Shown: positions 1 through 5,032 of the stretch, one piece after another
Layout of the letters: each line of letters opens with the position of its first letter
How positions within the stretch are numbered: the stretch's first letter is position 1
Origin: DATGMB01 sp035293845
Lineage (GTDB): Bacteria; Acidobacteriota; Terriglobia; Bryobacterales; Bryobacteraceae
Direction: 5' to 3'
Length of the DNA stretch: 12,303 nucleotides
Assembly: GCA_035293845.1 (NCBI GenBank)
Contig: DATGMB010000303.1
Span: forward strand, 1-12,303
The notes under the pieces: model-generated
What the model was told of the DNA's origin: nothing
Databases searched by the model: none
What the model saw: the letters and a program-made list of their open reading frames with translations, nothing else
Translations under genes and position numbers: made by a program

Positions 1-1
1 C

Positions 2-310
2 CAGAGCTTCAATATCCGCGACCTCTCATCAATCTCATGCCGGTACACGCGGTATCCCGGCCAGTCCAGAATCTTGGTGAATTCCCTCTCGGTCAACCCT
101 GCGAGTTTAGCTCACCCGTTCATATTCCTGCGCAGAGCCGACTATCTTTGGGGTCTCCTGGAGAGGAACTATCAGGCGAAAGTAGTTCCATTCACGATCA
201 CGTACAGAGATTTTGACGGCCGTTCCTACAGAAGCCTTTGCGAAATCTATCGAGACCTAGCGAACTATCCGGGCTTCGGCGTTTGTTTCATCCGGCAAGA
301 AACGCTTTGA
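2..310 (+). CDS. C-terminal part of an unrecognised protein (cut by window edge)
   Basis: The frame is open from the first bases of the window to a TGA at 308-310, giving about 102 residues with no start that has to be used, so this is most likely the 3' end of a gene beginning outside the window. An internal ATG at 74 would give 78 residues but has no Shine-Dalgarno sequence. The residues have a normal globular composition with many aromatics (for example RRADYLWGLLERNYQ and ITYRDFDGRSYRSLCEIY). I see no signal peptide, membrane segment or motif that I can assign to a family. It ends 19 bp from the stop of the convergent gene at 330-1235, with no obvious terminator between them. No function is proposed. 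The alternative is a chance open frame; the protein-like composition argues against that but does not settle it. Confidence 0.45.
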   Translation, partial: QSFNIRDLSSISCRYTRYPGQSRILVNSLSVNPASLAHPFIFLRRADYLWGLLERNYQAKVVPFTITYRDFDGRSYRSLCEIYRDLANYPGFGVCFIRQETL

Positions 311-329
311 GAACTAGCGGCACTTCTTG

Positions 330-1235
330 TCAGCGCTTGGGCAAGCTAAAGGGAAAATCGAAGGCAAAGTCTCCAATAAAGGCTCGAACGACTACCTCAC
401 GAGCTTTATAGTCGGTTTGGAAGTACACATTACCTTCAATAATGCTGTTTGGCGGCAGATTCACTTCATAGAGAGCCTTTTCCTCGATGGTTGCCGAATG
501 TTGATACATCCCTTGCCGTGCCCAAGCATAAGTTTCTTCGGCCTGTGGTCTTGCAGGCTCACCCGGAATGTAGTTTGGATAAAAGTGCGATGCTGCCTTC
601 TGCGATTGCCAATATACCCGCATCGGATACTCAAAATACAGCACATAGACCTTTGGCTTTAGGACGTTCATCACGAACGTTTGGGGCCGGATACTCAGTG
701 GGCTTGTCGTGTCATTCTGAACTCGAATGTGAGCGTAGACGAAACCATCGCTATCGAGCGTGCAGTTCACCCGGATACCAGCAGCTTGTATTTGGCGGGT
801 GAGCTTGCCGTTGTAGGAGAGGTCAGCGGTACAAGTCGGATCAGACGAGTTACACGGAACCACCTGTTTTGGTGGAGCCGCCTTTGGTAGATTCGCTGTT
901 TCAGCTTCCCACAGGTACCCATCTAGCTTCCTGAAGGAGTGCTTCGTGAATTTTCGATCAATTTGCTGTAAGATTTCCACTCGCTCGTTGATCGACAGCT
1001 TATAAAACTCTGGATCTGCTAGGACCTTCTTGGGGTCAGATGACAGCCACCAGCTTGGGATGGTTTTAGGAGCGACCGGCTTCAGTATCAGATTGCCAGT
1101 CACATCCGCCGTTAGCAACTGACAATGACCATCGCTGGTGGGCTTCCAGTAGAGATCGCATTGCGGCGGTTTCCGTTGGGCCAGAACGGTCGGCACGAGC
1201 GCCAGAAACAACGTCAAGAAGCGAAGCGCAGCCAT
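330..1235 (-). CDS. Secreted beta-rich hypothetical protein
   Basis: This 301-residue protein starts with a classic Sec signal peptide (MAALRFLTLFLALVPTVLAQ, probable cleavage after LAQ), so it should be exported. The ATG at 1235-1233 is chosen because AGGAGA lies 5 nt upstream and the signal peptide begins exactly there. The same frame runs upstream to a GTG at 1547, but that extension is an IS1 transposase remnant and not part of this protein. The mature part has a segment of the form DPEFYKLSINERVEILQQID, like short helical motifs I associate with Solibacter-type secreted proteins (recall, unverified). Its C-terminal half is rich in alternating hydrophobics and ends in FAFDFPFSLP, suggesting a beta-sandwich. 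Cysteines occur in pairs (QCDLYW...HCQ, PCNSSDPTC). Base composition is lower in GC than genes right of 4100. Function unknown; an envelope or surface role is only inferred from the signal peptide. Confidence 0.8.
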   Translation of the reverse strand: MAALRFLTLFLALVPTVLAQRKPPQCDLYWKPTSDGHCQLLTADVTGNLILKPVAPKTIPSWWLSSDPKKVLADPEFYKLSINERVEILQQIDRKFTKHSFRKLDGYLWEAETANLPKAAPPKQVVPCNSSDPTCTADLSYNGKLTRQIQAAGIRVNCTLDSDGFVYAHIRVQNDTTSPLSIRPQTFVMNVLKPKVYVLYFEYPMRVYWQSQKAASHFYPNYIPGEPARPQAEETYAWARQGMYQHSATIEEKALYEVNLPPNSIIEGNVYFQTDYKAREVVVRAFIGDFAFDFPFSLPKR

Positions 1236-1247
1236 AGAAGTCTCCTC

Positions 1248-1277
1248 ATTATCGTACTTACAAATCCGAATTTTCAA
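1248..1277 (-). promoter_or_regulatory. Possible hybrid promoter at the IS1-remnant end
   Basis: On the minus strand TTGAAA (1277-1272), overlapping the stop codon of the transposase remnant, is followed after 18 nt by GATAAT (1253-1248); each hexamer matches consensus at 5 of 6 positions. It points into the secreted-protein gene at 1235. The predicted start (about 1241) falls inside or just after the Shine-Dalgarno GAGGAGA (1247-1241), so this promoter would give an almost leaderless mRNA and would not use that ribosome site. This conflict lowers confidence; a transcript from the upstream promoter at 1839-1868 would keep the ribosome site. Confidence 0.35.
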
Positions 1278-1696
1278 AGCCCCGCCCTCATCAATTCCGC
1301 CAGCGTCCACTTTCGAGTCGTCAGTCCAGCCGCCATCGCCGGGGTCGCCATGACAGAAGTTGTAATAGGCGAAGTAGAGCGCCAACGCCGCCTGATGGTT
1401 CTCCCGCTTCTTCGAGAAAGCATTCGTCAGCCGGGTGAGCCGTCGAACCGCCATGCGGATATTAAGATTCTGACGCTCTACATGCGACGTGCGGATGCGG
1501 TCGGGATCGGGAGCTCCGTAAATGATTCTCTTCTCGATTGTCAGCACTTCTGGTGGAGAATACCGACGCTCCGATTCCTCAGACTGGCCGTAGCGTGCGC
1601 CTGCCCCGTTTCGTCAGACAACCAGTTAAGACACTGTTGGCCGTTCGCTGCCATTTCATAACGCTTACACACACCTTCGCAGTGACGGCAGATCAC
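1274..1696 (-). pseudogene. Decayed IS1-family transposase
   Basis: Three pieces of one IS1-type transposase can be read in two frames. The N-terminus starts at GTG 1696 (AGAGGAG upstream) and reads MICRHCEGVCKRYEMAANGQ, a degenerate form of the InsA-type CxxC zinc-finger start. From about 1600 another frame reads RRYSPPEV...YGAPDP, then SHVERQNLNIRM, RRLTRLTNAFSKK, ENHQAALALYFAYYNFC, the typical C-terminal half of IS1 transposases; the Glu of VERQN is taken to be the DDE glutamate. After YYNFC the frame shifts back to TPAMAAGLTTRKWTLAELMRAGL and stops at TGA 1276-1274. The middle, which should hold the two catalytic Asp residues, is missing, so the element cannot transpose by itself. I could not find terminal inverted repeats or a target duplication. 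Confidence 0.85.
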
Positions 1697-1744
1697 CGTG
1701 AATCTCCTCTTGAGATCCACAGCCGGTAGACCGATAGTGGACTT

Positions 1745-1821
1745 GACGGGTCTATGCGGCTTCGGCTGTGTAGATTCTAGCCCCGGTAGCGGTTCCAGCC
1801 GTTACTAGGGTTTTCTTTTTT
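1745..1821 (+). ncRNA. Candidate terminated antisense RNA over the transposase leader
   Basis: A plus-strand promoter-like pair, TTGAGA (1710-1715) and GATAGT (1733-1738) with 17 nt between, predicts a start near 1745. Downstream lie a hairpin with a UUCG tetraloop (1751-1774; outer TCTA/TAGA, inner CGGC/GCTG) and an intrinsic terminator (1781-1821). No protein can be encoded in 77 nt. The RNA would be complementary to the 5' leader of any minus-strand transcript from the promoter at 1839-1868 that enters the transposase remnant. Small antisense RNAs against transposase leaders are an established control principle (RNA-OUT of IS10); applying it here is inference from promoter and hairpin placement only. 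It could instead be a terminator that shields the downstream region from read-through. Confidence 0.35.
1781..1821 (+). terminator. Intrinsic terminator, plus strand
   Basis: CCC (1781-1783) pairs with GGG (1808-1810) and GTAGCGG (1786-1792) with CCGTTAC (1799-1805, one G-U pair), with a six-base loop and a small internal loop. It is followed at once by TTTTCTTTTTT (1811-1821). This is a textbook Rho-independent terminator pointing right. There is no plus-strand protein gene just upstream, which is why I looked for a short RNA ending here. Confidence 0.7.
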
Positions 1822-1838
1822 CATCAACCACGATCACT

Positions 1839-1868
1839 ATTATACTTGAGCCCTCATGTAAGTGTCGA
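1839..1868 (-). promoter_or_regulatory. Strong sigma70-like promoter, minus strand
   Basis: The minus strand shows TCGACA (1868-1863), 18 nt, and a perfect TATAAT (1844-1839). The predicted start is near 1832, giving about 136 nt of leader before the transposase GTG at 1696, or a long leader for the secreted-protein gene at 1235. A palindrome TGAGCCCTCA (1847-1856) fills the spacer. Confidence 0.55.
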
Positions 1869-1906
1869 AATCTGAACCCCTTGGGTTTGCATGAGCGCTC
1901 AAGTAT
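1842..1906. repeat. 17-bp inverted repeat spanning divergent promoters (paired operators?)
   Basis: Bases 1842-1858 (ATACTTGAGCCCTCATG) and 1890-1906 (CATGAGCGCTCAAGTAT) are inverted copies with one mismatch, 31 bp apart. Each arm contains its own small palindrome: perfect TGAGCGCTCA at 1892-1901 and one-off TGAGCCCTCA at 1847-1856, with centres 45 bp apart. Each palindrome lies in the -35/-10 spacer of one of two divergent promoters, which is where a repressor would act on both. An alternative is a 65-bp mobile-element remnant with terminal inverted repeats. Confidence 0.6.
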
Positions 1907-1909
1907 GAT
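1881..1909 (+). promoter_or_regulatory. Promoter of the KGG-type gene, predicted leaderless
   Basis: TTGGGT (1881-1886), 17 nt, TATGAT (1904-1909). The expected start is at or next to the ATG at 1916, only 6 nt past the -10, so the mRNA would have essentially no 5' leader. The palindrome TGAGCGCTCA fills the spacer. Confidence 0.55.
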
Positions 1910-1915
1910 GGAGTC

Positions 1916-2500
1916 ATGGCAAAGCGCAAAGATCCCGCTGCCGTCGCTCTTGGCAAGAAGGGCGGCAAAAAAGGCGGTCCAGCACGGGCGGCGACATTAA
2001 CACCAGAACGCCGCACCGAAATCGCACGAGCGGCGGTTCAGGCACGGTGGGCAAAAGCGAAAGAAGGTACGGACTACATAGTTGTAAAGAGGCCGAAGAT
2101 GAAGACCACCCCGACCGTGCTGAAGAGCCTGAAGCAAAATGGAACCATGAAGACGTTCAGCCAGTTTGTAGCAGAAACCGAAGGCGAAGCTCTCTACGAA
2201 ATGGCGAATCTCTTTCCGAAGCACACGGGCTTGCCCTTTGTTGTGTGGATGTCCTACAAAGGAGGCGCTCAACACGACGTTCGCGTGAAGGTCTCGCCCG
2301 GACCCAAGGCCATCCCCTCTGAGATGGTGTCCGTCGCAATTCGCCCGAACGTCCACGTCGTTGAAGGCCACATGGACGCTAGTGACTTGGCGGTGTTGAA
2401 AAAGTGGATCGAACTGAACCATGACGTTCTCCTGAAATATTGGGAAGGCGAGATCGACACCAAAGATGCCCTCGATGCGATTCGACAGGTCAAGAAATAG
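1916..2500 (+). CDS. Hypothetical protein with N-terminal Lys/Gly-rich basic motif
   Basis: The protein has 194 residues. Residues 1-50 are strongly basic (LGKKGGKKGGPARAATL, then TPERRTEIARAAVQARW), a pattern seen at the ends of many small bacterial proteins and probably nucleic-acid binding (inference). A linker at about 51-75 leads to a domain from about 78 to 194 with MANLFPKHTGLPFVVWMSYK, GAQHDVRVKVSPGPK and VHVVEGHMDASDLAVLKKWI. That domain resembles a conserved hypothetical family I have seen near mobile regions, which I cannot name. An in-frame ATG at residue 77 could make a form without the basic tail but lacks a clear ribosome site. The ATG at 1916 fits a promoter whose start would fall on it. 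It sits alone between a divergent promoter pair and a terminator hairpin, so it could bind the palindromes in its own promoter; nothing here proves that. Confidence 0.8.
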   Translation: MAKRKDPAAVALGKKGGKKGGPARAATLTPERRTEIARAAVQARWAKAKEGTDYIVVKRPKMKTTPTVLKSLKQNGTMKTFSQFVAETEGEALYEMANLFPKHTGLPFVVWMSYKGGAQHDVRVKVSPGPKAIPSEMVSVAIRPNVHVVEGHMDASDLAVLKKWIELNHDVLLKYWEGEIDTKDALDAIRQVKK

Positions 2501-2501
2501 A

Positions 2502-2535
2502 CCGGGAGCGCCGTTCAATATAAACCCGCTCCCGG
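2502..2535 (+). terminator. Hairpin terminator after the 1916-2500 gene
   Basis: CCGGGAGCG (2502-2510) and CGCTCCCGG (2527-2535) form a perfect 9-bp stem with a 16-nt loop, starting 2 nt after the TAG stop. No T-run follows, as often in GC-rich genomes, so termination strength is uncertain. Confidence 0.55.
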
Positions 2536-2683
2536 CCGTTGCTGGCGGTCGTGTCCGGCCACACGAACGCCTTCACCGCCAGTATTGACTGGTCCTCCGA
2601 TCGGATACAAAAACATTGTGGACCCGCCTCAATCGGGTACACGAAGAGCGTTTACGCCGTTCAACGTTCACGCTCTCGGAATG
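2536..2683. other. Non-coding gap between two terminator hairpins
   Basis: No credible gene is seen on either strand. The only local structure is a 7-bp inverted repeat, AGAGCGT (2645-2651) and ACGCTCT (2670-2676), 18 nt apart, of unknown role. Confidence 0.4.
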
Positions 2684-2716
2684 CCGAAGGCCGGATTCGC
2701 AAGATCCGGCCTTCGG
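2684..2716. terminator. Perfect 13-bp hairpin, likely terminator
   Basis: CCGAAGGCCGGAT (2684-2696) and ATCCGGCCTTCGG (2704-2716) are exact inverted copies with a 7-nt loop. The stem begins 3 nt beyond the TAA (2722-2720) of the minus-strand HTH fragment, so it most likely ended that gene's transcript. On the plus strand it is followed by TGTTTATT, a weak T-tract, so it may work both ways. Confidence 0.6.
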
Positions 2717-2719
2717 TGT

Positions 2720-2992
2720 TTATTGCCGTTGCTCCCGGTTCGCCCCTACAACATCCCGCAAACCACGAGACACGAGAGCAAATCCATATTCGGGGCGAAG
2801 ATAGTTCGCTACCGTTCCAGCCGATACGCCGCTCTTGTCCTTGATGTCTTTTCGTGTGACCGGCCCATGAGCCTTCACCCAATCCCAAAGCTGTCTCGCC
2901 TTCGTTGGCAATTGCGACGGTGAAAGTTCAGATTGCGATTCGCCGTCAGGACGGGGAGCGCCGCCGGCGCCATTGCCGTTCAGCAACACATG
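2720..2992 (-). pseudogene. C-terminal fragment of a helix-turn-helix protein (5'-truncated)
   Basis: Reading leftward from about 2992, the frame gives about 90 residues: a polar linker (LLNGNGAGGAPRPDGESQSE), then TKARQLWDWVKAHGP, VTRKDIKDKSGVSAGTVANY and LRPEYGFALVSRGLRD, ending at TAA 2722-2720. The middle part reads as a helix-turn-helix (VTRKDIKDKSGVSAGTVANYL), so the whole protein probably bound DNA. The same frame continues to 3067, but those residues are antisense to the nucleotidase and not credible. A GTG at 2989 could start an 89-residue protein, yet it has no ribosome site and a linker-like beginning, so truncation at the 2994 junction is more likely. Family unknown. Confidence 0.5.
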
Positions 2993-3002
2993 AATTATCC
3001 GA
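2985..3002. other. Probable recombination junction / island right edge
   Basis: Left of this point DNA is of mixed composition with AT-rich stretches; right of it the GC content and third-position C/G preference rise sharply. A minus-strand gene fragment and a plus-strand gene without a start codon both break here. No tRNA, integrase or direct repeat is visible at the edge, and the other edge is outside the window. Confidence 0.5.
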
Positions 3003-4061
3003 GTACCAACCGCCGCGGTCCGCGGGCTCACCATCCTCCATACCAACCACCTGCATGCCCGCCTCACCCCGCTCGCGAACCGGCGTGGCGGCTTCGCCTA
3101 CCTCGCCGCGGCGATCCGCCGCGAACGCCAGGGTTGCGGCGGCTGCATCCTCCTCAACGCCGGCGATCTTGTCCAGGGCGGCCCCGTCTCCACCATCTTC
3201 CGCGGCATACCCATCTACGAGATTGCCAATCTGTTCGGCTTCGATGCCGCCGCGCTCGGCAACCACGAGTTCGACCATGGCTGGGAGCAGGCCCGCCGCT
3301 ACGCCGCCGGGGTGCGGCCCCGCGCCGATCTCATCGTGCCGCTCGGCCACATCACCGGCGAGGAGGAGCGCGCGCTACTCGATGGGGCGCCCGAGATCCC
3401 GGTCCTCGTCAGCGGCCACATCCACACCGGTCTCGCGCAGCCGCTCACCCGCGATGGCCGCATCCTCGTCCGCGTGAAAAGCTACGGCGAAGAGATCGGC
3501 CGCCTGGAACTCCAGGTCGATACCGAAAAGAAGGCGCCGGTCTTCTACACCTGGAAGCGCATCCCCGTCGACGACGCCGCCCTCACCCCGGACGCCGATG
3601 TCGCCGCCCGCATCGCCCATTGGGAGACCCAGGTCGCGCCGCGCGTCGACGTGCCGCTCGCCGTCTCCCGCCGCTTCTTCACCAAACGCGAGGTCAAGGC
3701 GCTGATCGAGCAGGCCGTGTGCGAGGAAACCGGCGCCGATTTCGCCTTCATGAACCTCGAAGGCGTCCGCGACACCCTCCCCGCCGGCCAGCTCCTCGAA
3801 CGCCACATCTGGAACATCATGCCCTTCGAAAACGAAGTACTGATCGGCAGCTTCAAAGGCCGCGATCTTCCGCCCAAGGGGGCCGGCGGCCGCCAGATCG
3901 ATCCCGGCCGCAACTACACCCTCGCCGTCAGCGACTACACCGCGGCCAACCAGCAGACCGCGGACAACCTCGGCACGACCGGCCTCGAATTTCCCCAGCA
4001 CGCCGGCCCCATGCGCGATACGATCATCGACTGGTACCGCAAGAAAAAAGTAATCGAATGA
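2994..4061 (+). pseudogene. 5'-nucleotidase / UshA-type metallophosphatase, decayed
   Basis: The frame is open from 2994 (just after TGA 2991-2993) to TGA 4059-4061 and reads as a 5'-nucleotidase family protein: RGLTILHTNHLHARL, NAGDLVQGGPVSTIF, ALGNHEFDHGW, VLVSGHIHTGL, then a C-terminal domain with FAFMNLEGVRDTLPAGQLL and IWNIMPFENEVL. Three lesions are visible. There is no ATG, GTG or TTG before 3312, so the core domain cannot be started; a start at GTG 3312 would give only 249 residues without motifs I-III. The first metal motif, DxH in HTNDLH, reads HTNHLH (codon CAC 3048-3050), so the Asp ligand is gone. Between GNHE and the next histidine (PLGH) there are 29 residues against about 100 in E. 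coli UshA, an in-frame loss near 3280-3300, possibly between two ARRY-like repeats. Intact relatives hydrolyse nucleotides in the periplasm. The C-terminal domain is well preserved, so decay may be recent. Confidence 0.75.
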
Positions 4062-4069
4062 CCCGCTTT

Positions 4070-4107
4070 CTCTGCGTTTACTCCGCGTCCTCTGCGTCTC
4101 CGCGGTG
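4070..4107. repeat. CTCTGCGT/TCCGCGG-type intergenic repeat
   Basis: The stretch is built of near-identical units (TCTGCGTTTAC, TCCGCGTCC, TCTGCGTC, TCCGCGGTGA). Sequences of this kind recur between genes in cyanobacteria and other environmental bacteria (recall, not searched). It lies directly after the nucleotidase stop and before the glycosylase gene. Confidence 0.55.
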
Positions 4108-4120
4108 AATAGGATGCTGG

Positions 4121-4126
4121 TAGCTT
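4121..4126 (+). promoter_or_regulatory. Possible -10 element for the glycosylase gene
   Basis: TAGCTT ends 6 nt before the ATG at 4133, the same layout as other genes here, and no Shine-Dalgarno is present. An alternative -10, TAGGAT, lies at 4110-4115. Both are weak. Confidence 0.3.
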
Positions 4127-4132
4127 AAAGCG

Positions 4133-5032
4133 ATGCCCGAACTCCCCGATATCGCCGCCTACCTCGACGCCCTCGCCCCCCGTATCCTCCACCGCCGCCT
4201 CGAACGCATCTTCGTCCGCTCGCCGTTCCTGCTCCGCACCGCCGCGCCGCCGCTCGCCGATGCCGAAGGCCGCGCTGTCGCCGCTCTGCGCCGCGTCGGC
4301 AAGCGCATCGCTATCGGCCTCGAAGGGGACCTCTGGCTCGTCCTGCACCTCATGATCGCCGGCCGCCTGCACTGGAAAGCCGCGCTCCCCAAGCCAACCG
4401 ACAAGCGCACCCTCGCCGCTTTCCAGTTCGACTCCGGAATCCTCACCCTCACCGAAGCCGGCACCGAGCATCGCGCCGCGCTCCATGTGATCTCGGGCGA
4501 AGCCGCGCTCGCCACGCTCGACGCCGGCGGCATCGACCCGCTCACCGCCACCCCCGCCGATTTCGCCGCCGCTCTGCGCGCCGAAAATCACACACTCAAG
4601 CGCGCCCTCACCGACCCGCGCCTGTTCAGCGGCATCGGGAACGCCTACTCGGACGAGATCCTCCACCGTGCCTGTCTCTCGCCCGTCGCCCTCACCGCGC
4701 GCCTCCCCGATGACGCCGCCTTCCGCCTGCACGCCGCGACGCGCGAAGTCCTGGAGGAATGGATCGCCCGCCTGCGCGGCGAAGCCGCCGGCAAATTCCC
4801 GGAGAAGGTCACCGCCTTCCGCGACGGCATGGCCGTCCACGGACGCTACGGCCTGCCGTGCCCCCGCTGCGGCGCCAGGATCCAACGCATCCGCCACGCC
4901 GCCAACGAAACCAACTACTGCCCCGCCTGCCAGACCGGCGGCAAGCTCCTCGCCGACCGCGCCCTCTCCCGCCTCCTCCGCGAAGACTGGCCCCGCACCC
5001 CCGAAGAGCTCGAAGCCCTCAAGCGCCGTTAG
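4133..5032 (+). CDS. Fpg/Nei-family DNA glycosylase
   Basis: This 299-residue protein removes damaged bases from DNA and nicks the strand (base excision repair). The N-terminus MPELPDI supplies the catalytic Pro2 and Glu3; Lys57 lies in RRVGKR at the family position. The H2TH region is at about 152-180 (LKRALTDPRLFSGIGNAYSD, with the conserved Asn170). A C-terminal zinc finger has Cys243, Cys246, Cys263 and Cys266 with the usual 16-residue spacing. The Arg normally five residues before the third Cys, which contacts the flipped base or phosphate in Fpg, is Asn258 here (ANETNYCPAC); from memory the MPELPDI subgroup shares NETNYC, so this is a subgroup feature and the substrate may differ from 8-oxoguanine. 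Fpg proper usually has PELPEV, so I give no gene symbol. Its stop directly abuts the stop of the convergent gene at 5033. Confidence 0.9.
   Translation: MPELPDIAAYLDALAPRILHRRLERIFVRSPFLLRTAAPPLADAEGRAVAALRRVGKRIAIGLEGDLWLVLHLMIAGRLHWKAALPKPTDKRTLAAFQFDSGILTLTEAGTEHRAALHVISGEAALATLDAGGIDPLTATPADFAAALRAENHTLKRALTDPRLFSGIGNAYSDEILHRACLSPVALTARLPDDAAFRLHAATREVLEEWIARLRGEAAGKFPEKVTAFRDGMAVHGRYGLPCPRCGARIQRIRHAANETNYCPACQTGGKLLADRALSRLLREDWPRTPEELEALKRR

Noticed and set aside
327..1661. Several plus-strand frames opposite the secreted protein and IS1 remnant
   Set aside because: They lack ribosome sites and protein-like composition, while the minus strand shows a signal peptide and transposase motifs.
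1842..1906. The 17-bp inverted repeat as the end of an intact IS element
   Set aside because: The arms enclose only 31 bp and no second copy was seen at the other side of the transposase remnant, so it does not bound the IS1 element.
1997..2518. Minus-strand frame opposite the KGG-type gene
   Set aside because: No ribosome site or domain; the plus-strand frame has a promoter, a terminator and a family-like C-terminal domain.
2645..2676. 7-bp inverted repeat AGAGCGT/ACGCTCT as an operator or attachment site
   Set aside because: Arms are short, the spacer is 18 nt and no gene starts nearby; chance is likely.
2933..4108. Arg/Pro-rich plus-strand frame (391 codons)
   Set aside because: Off-frame reading of the nucleotidase; extreme His/Arg/Pro content and no domain.
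3935..4897. Minus-strand frame opposite the nucleotidase end and glycosylase
   Set aside because: Gly/Glu/Ala-rich antisense shadow without motifs, opposite a clear Fpg/Nei-family protein.
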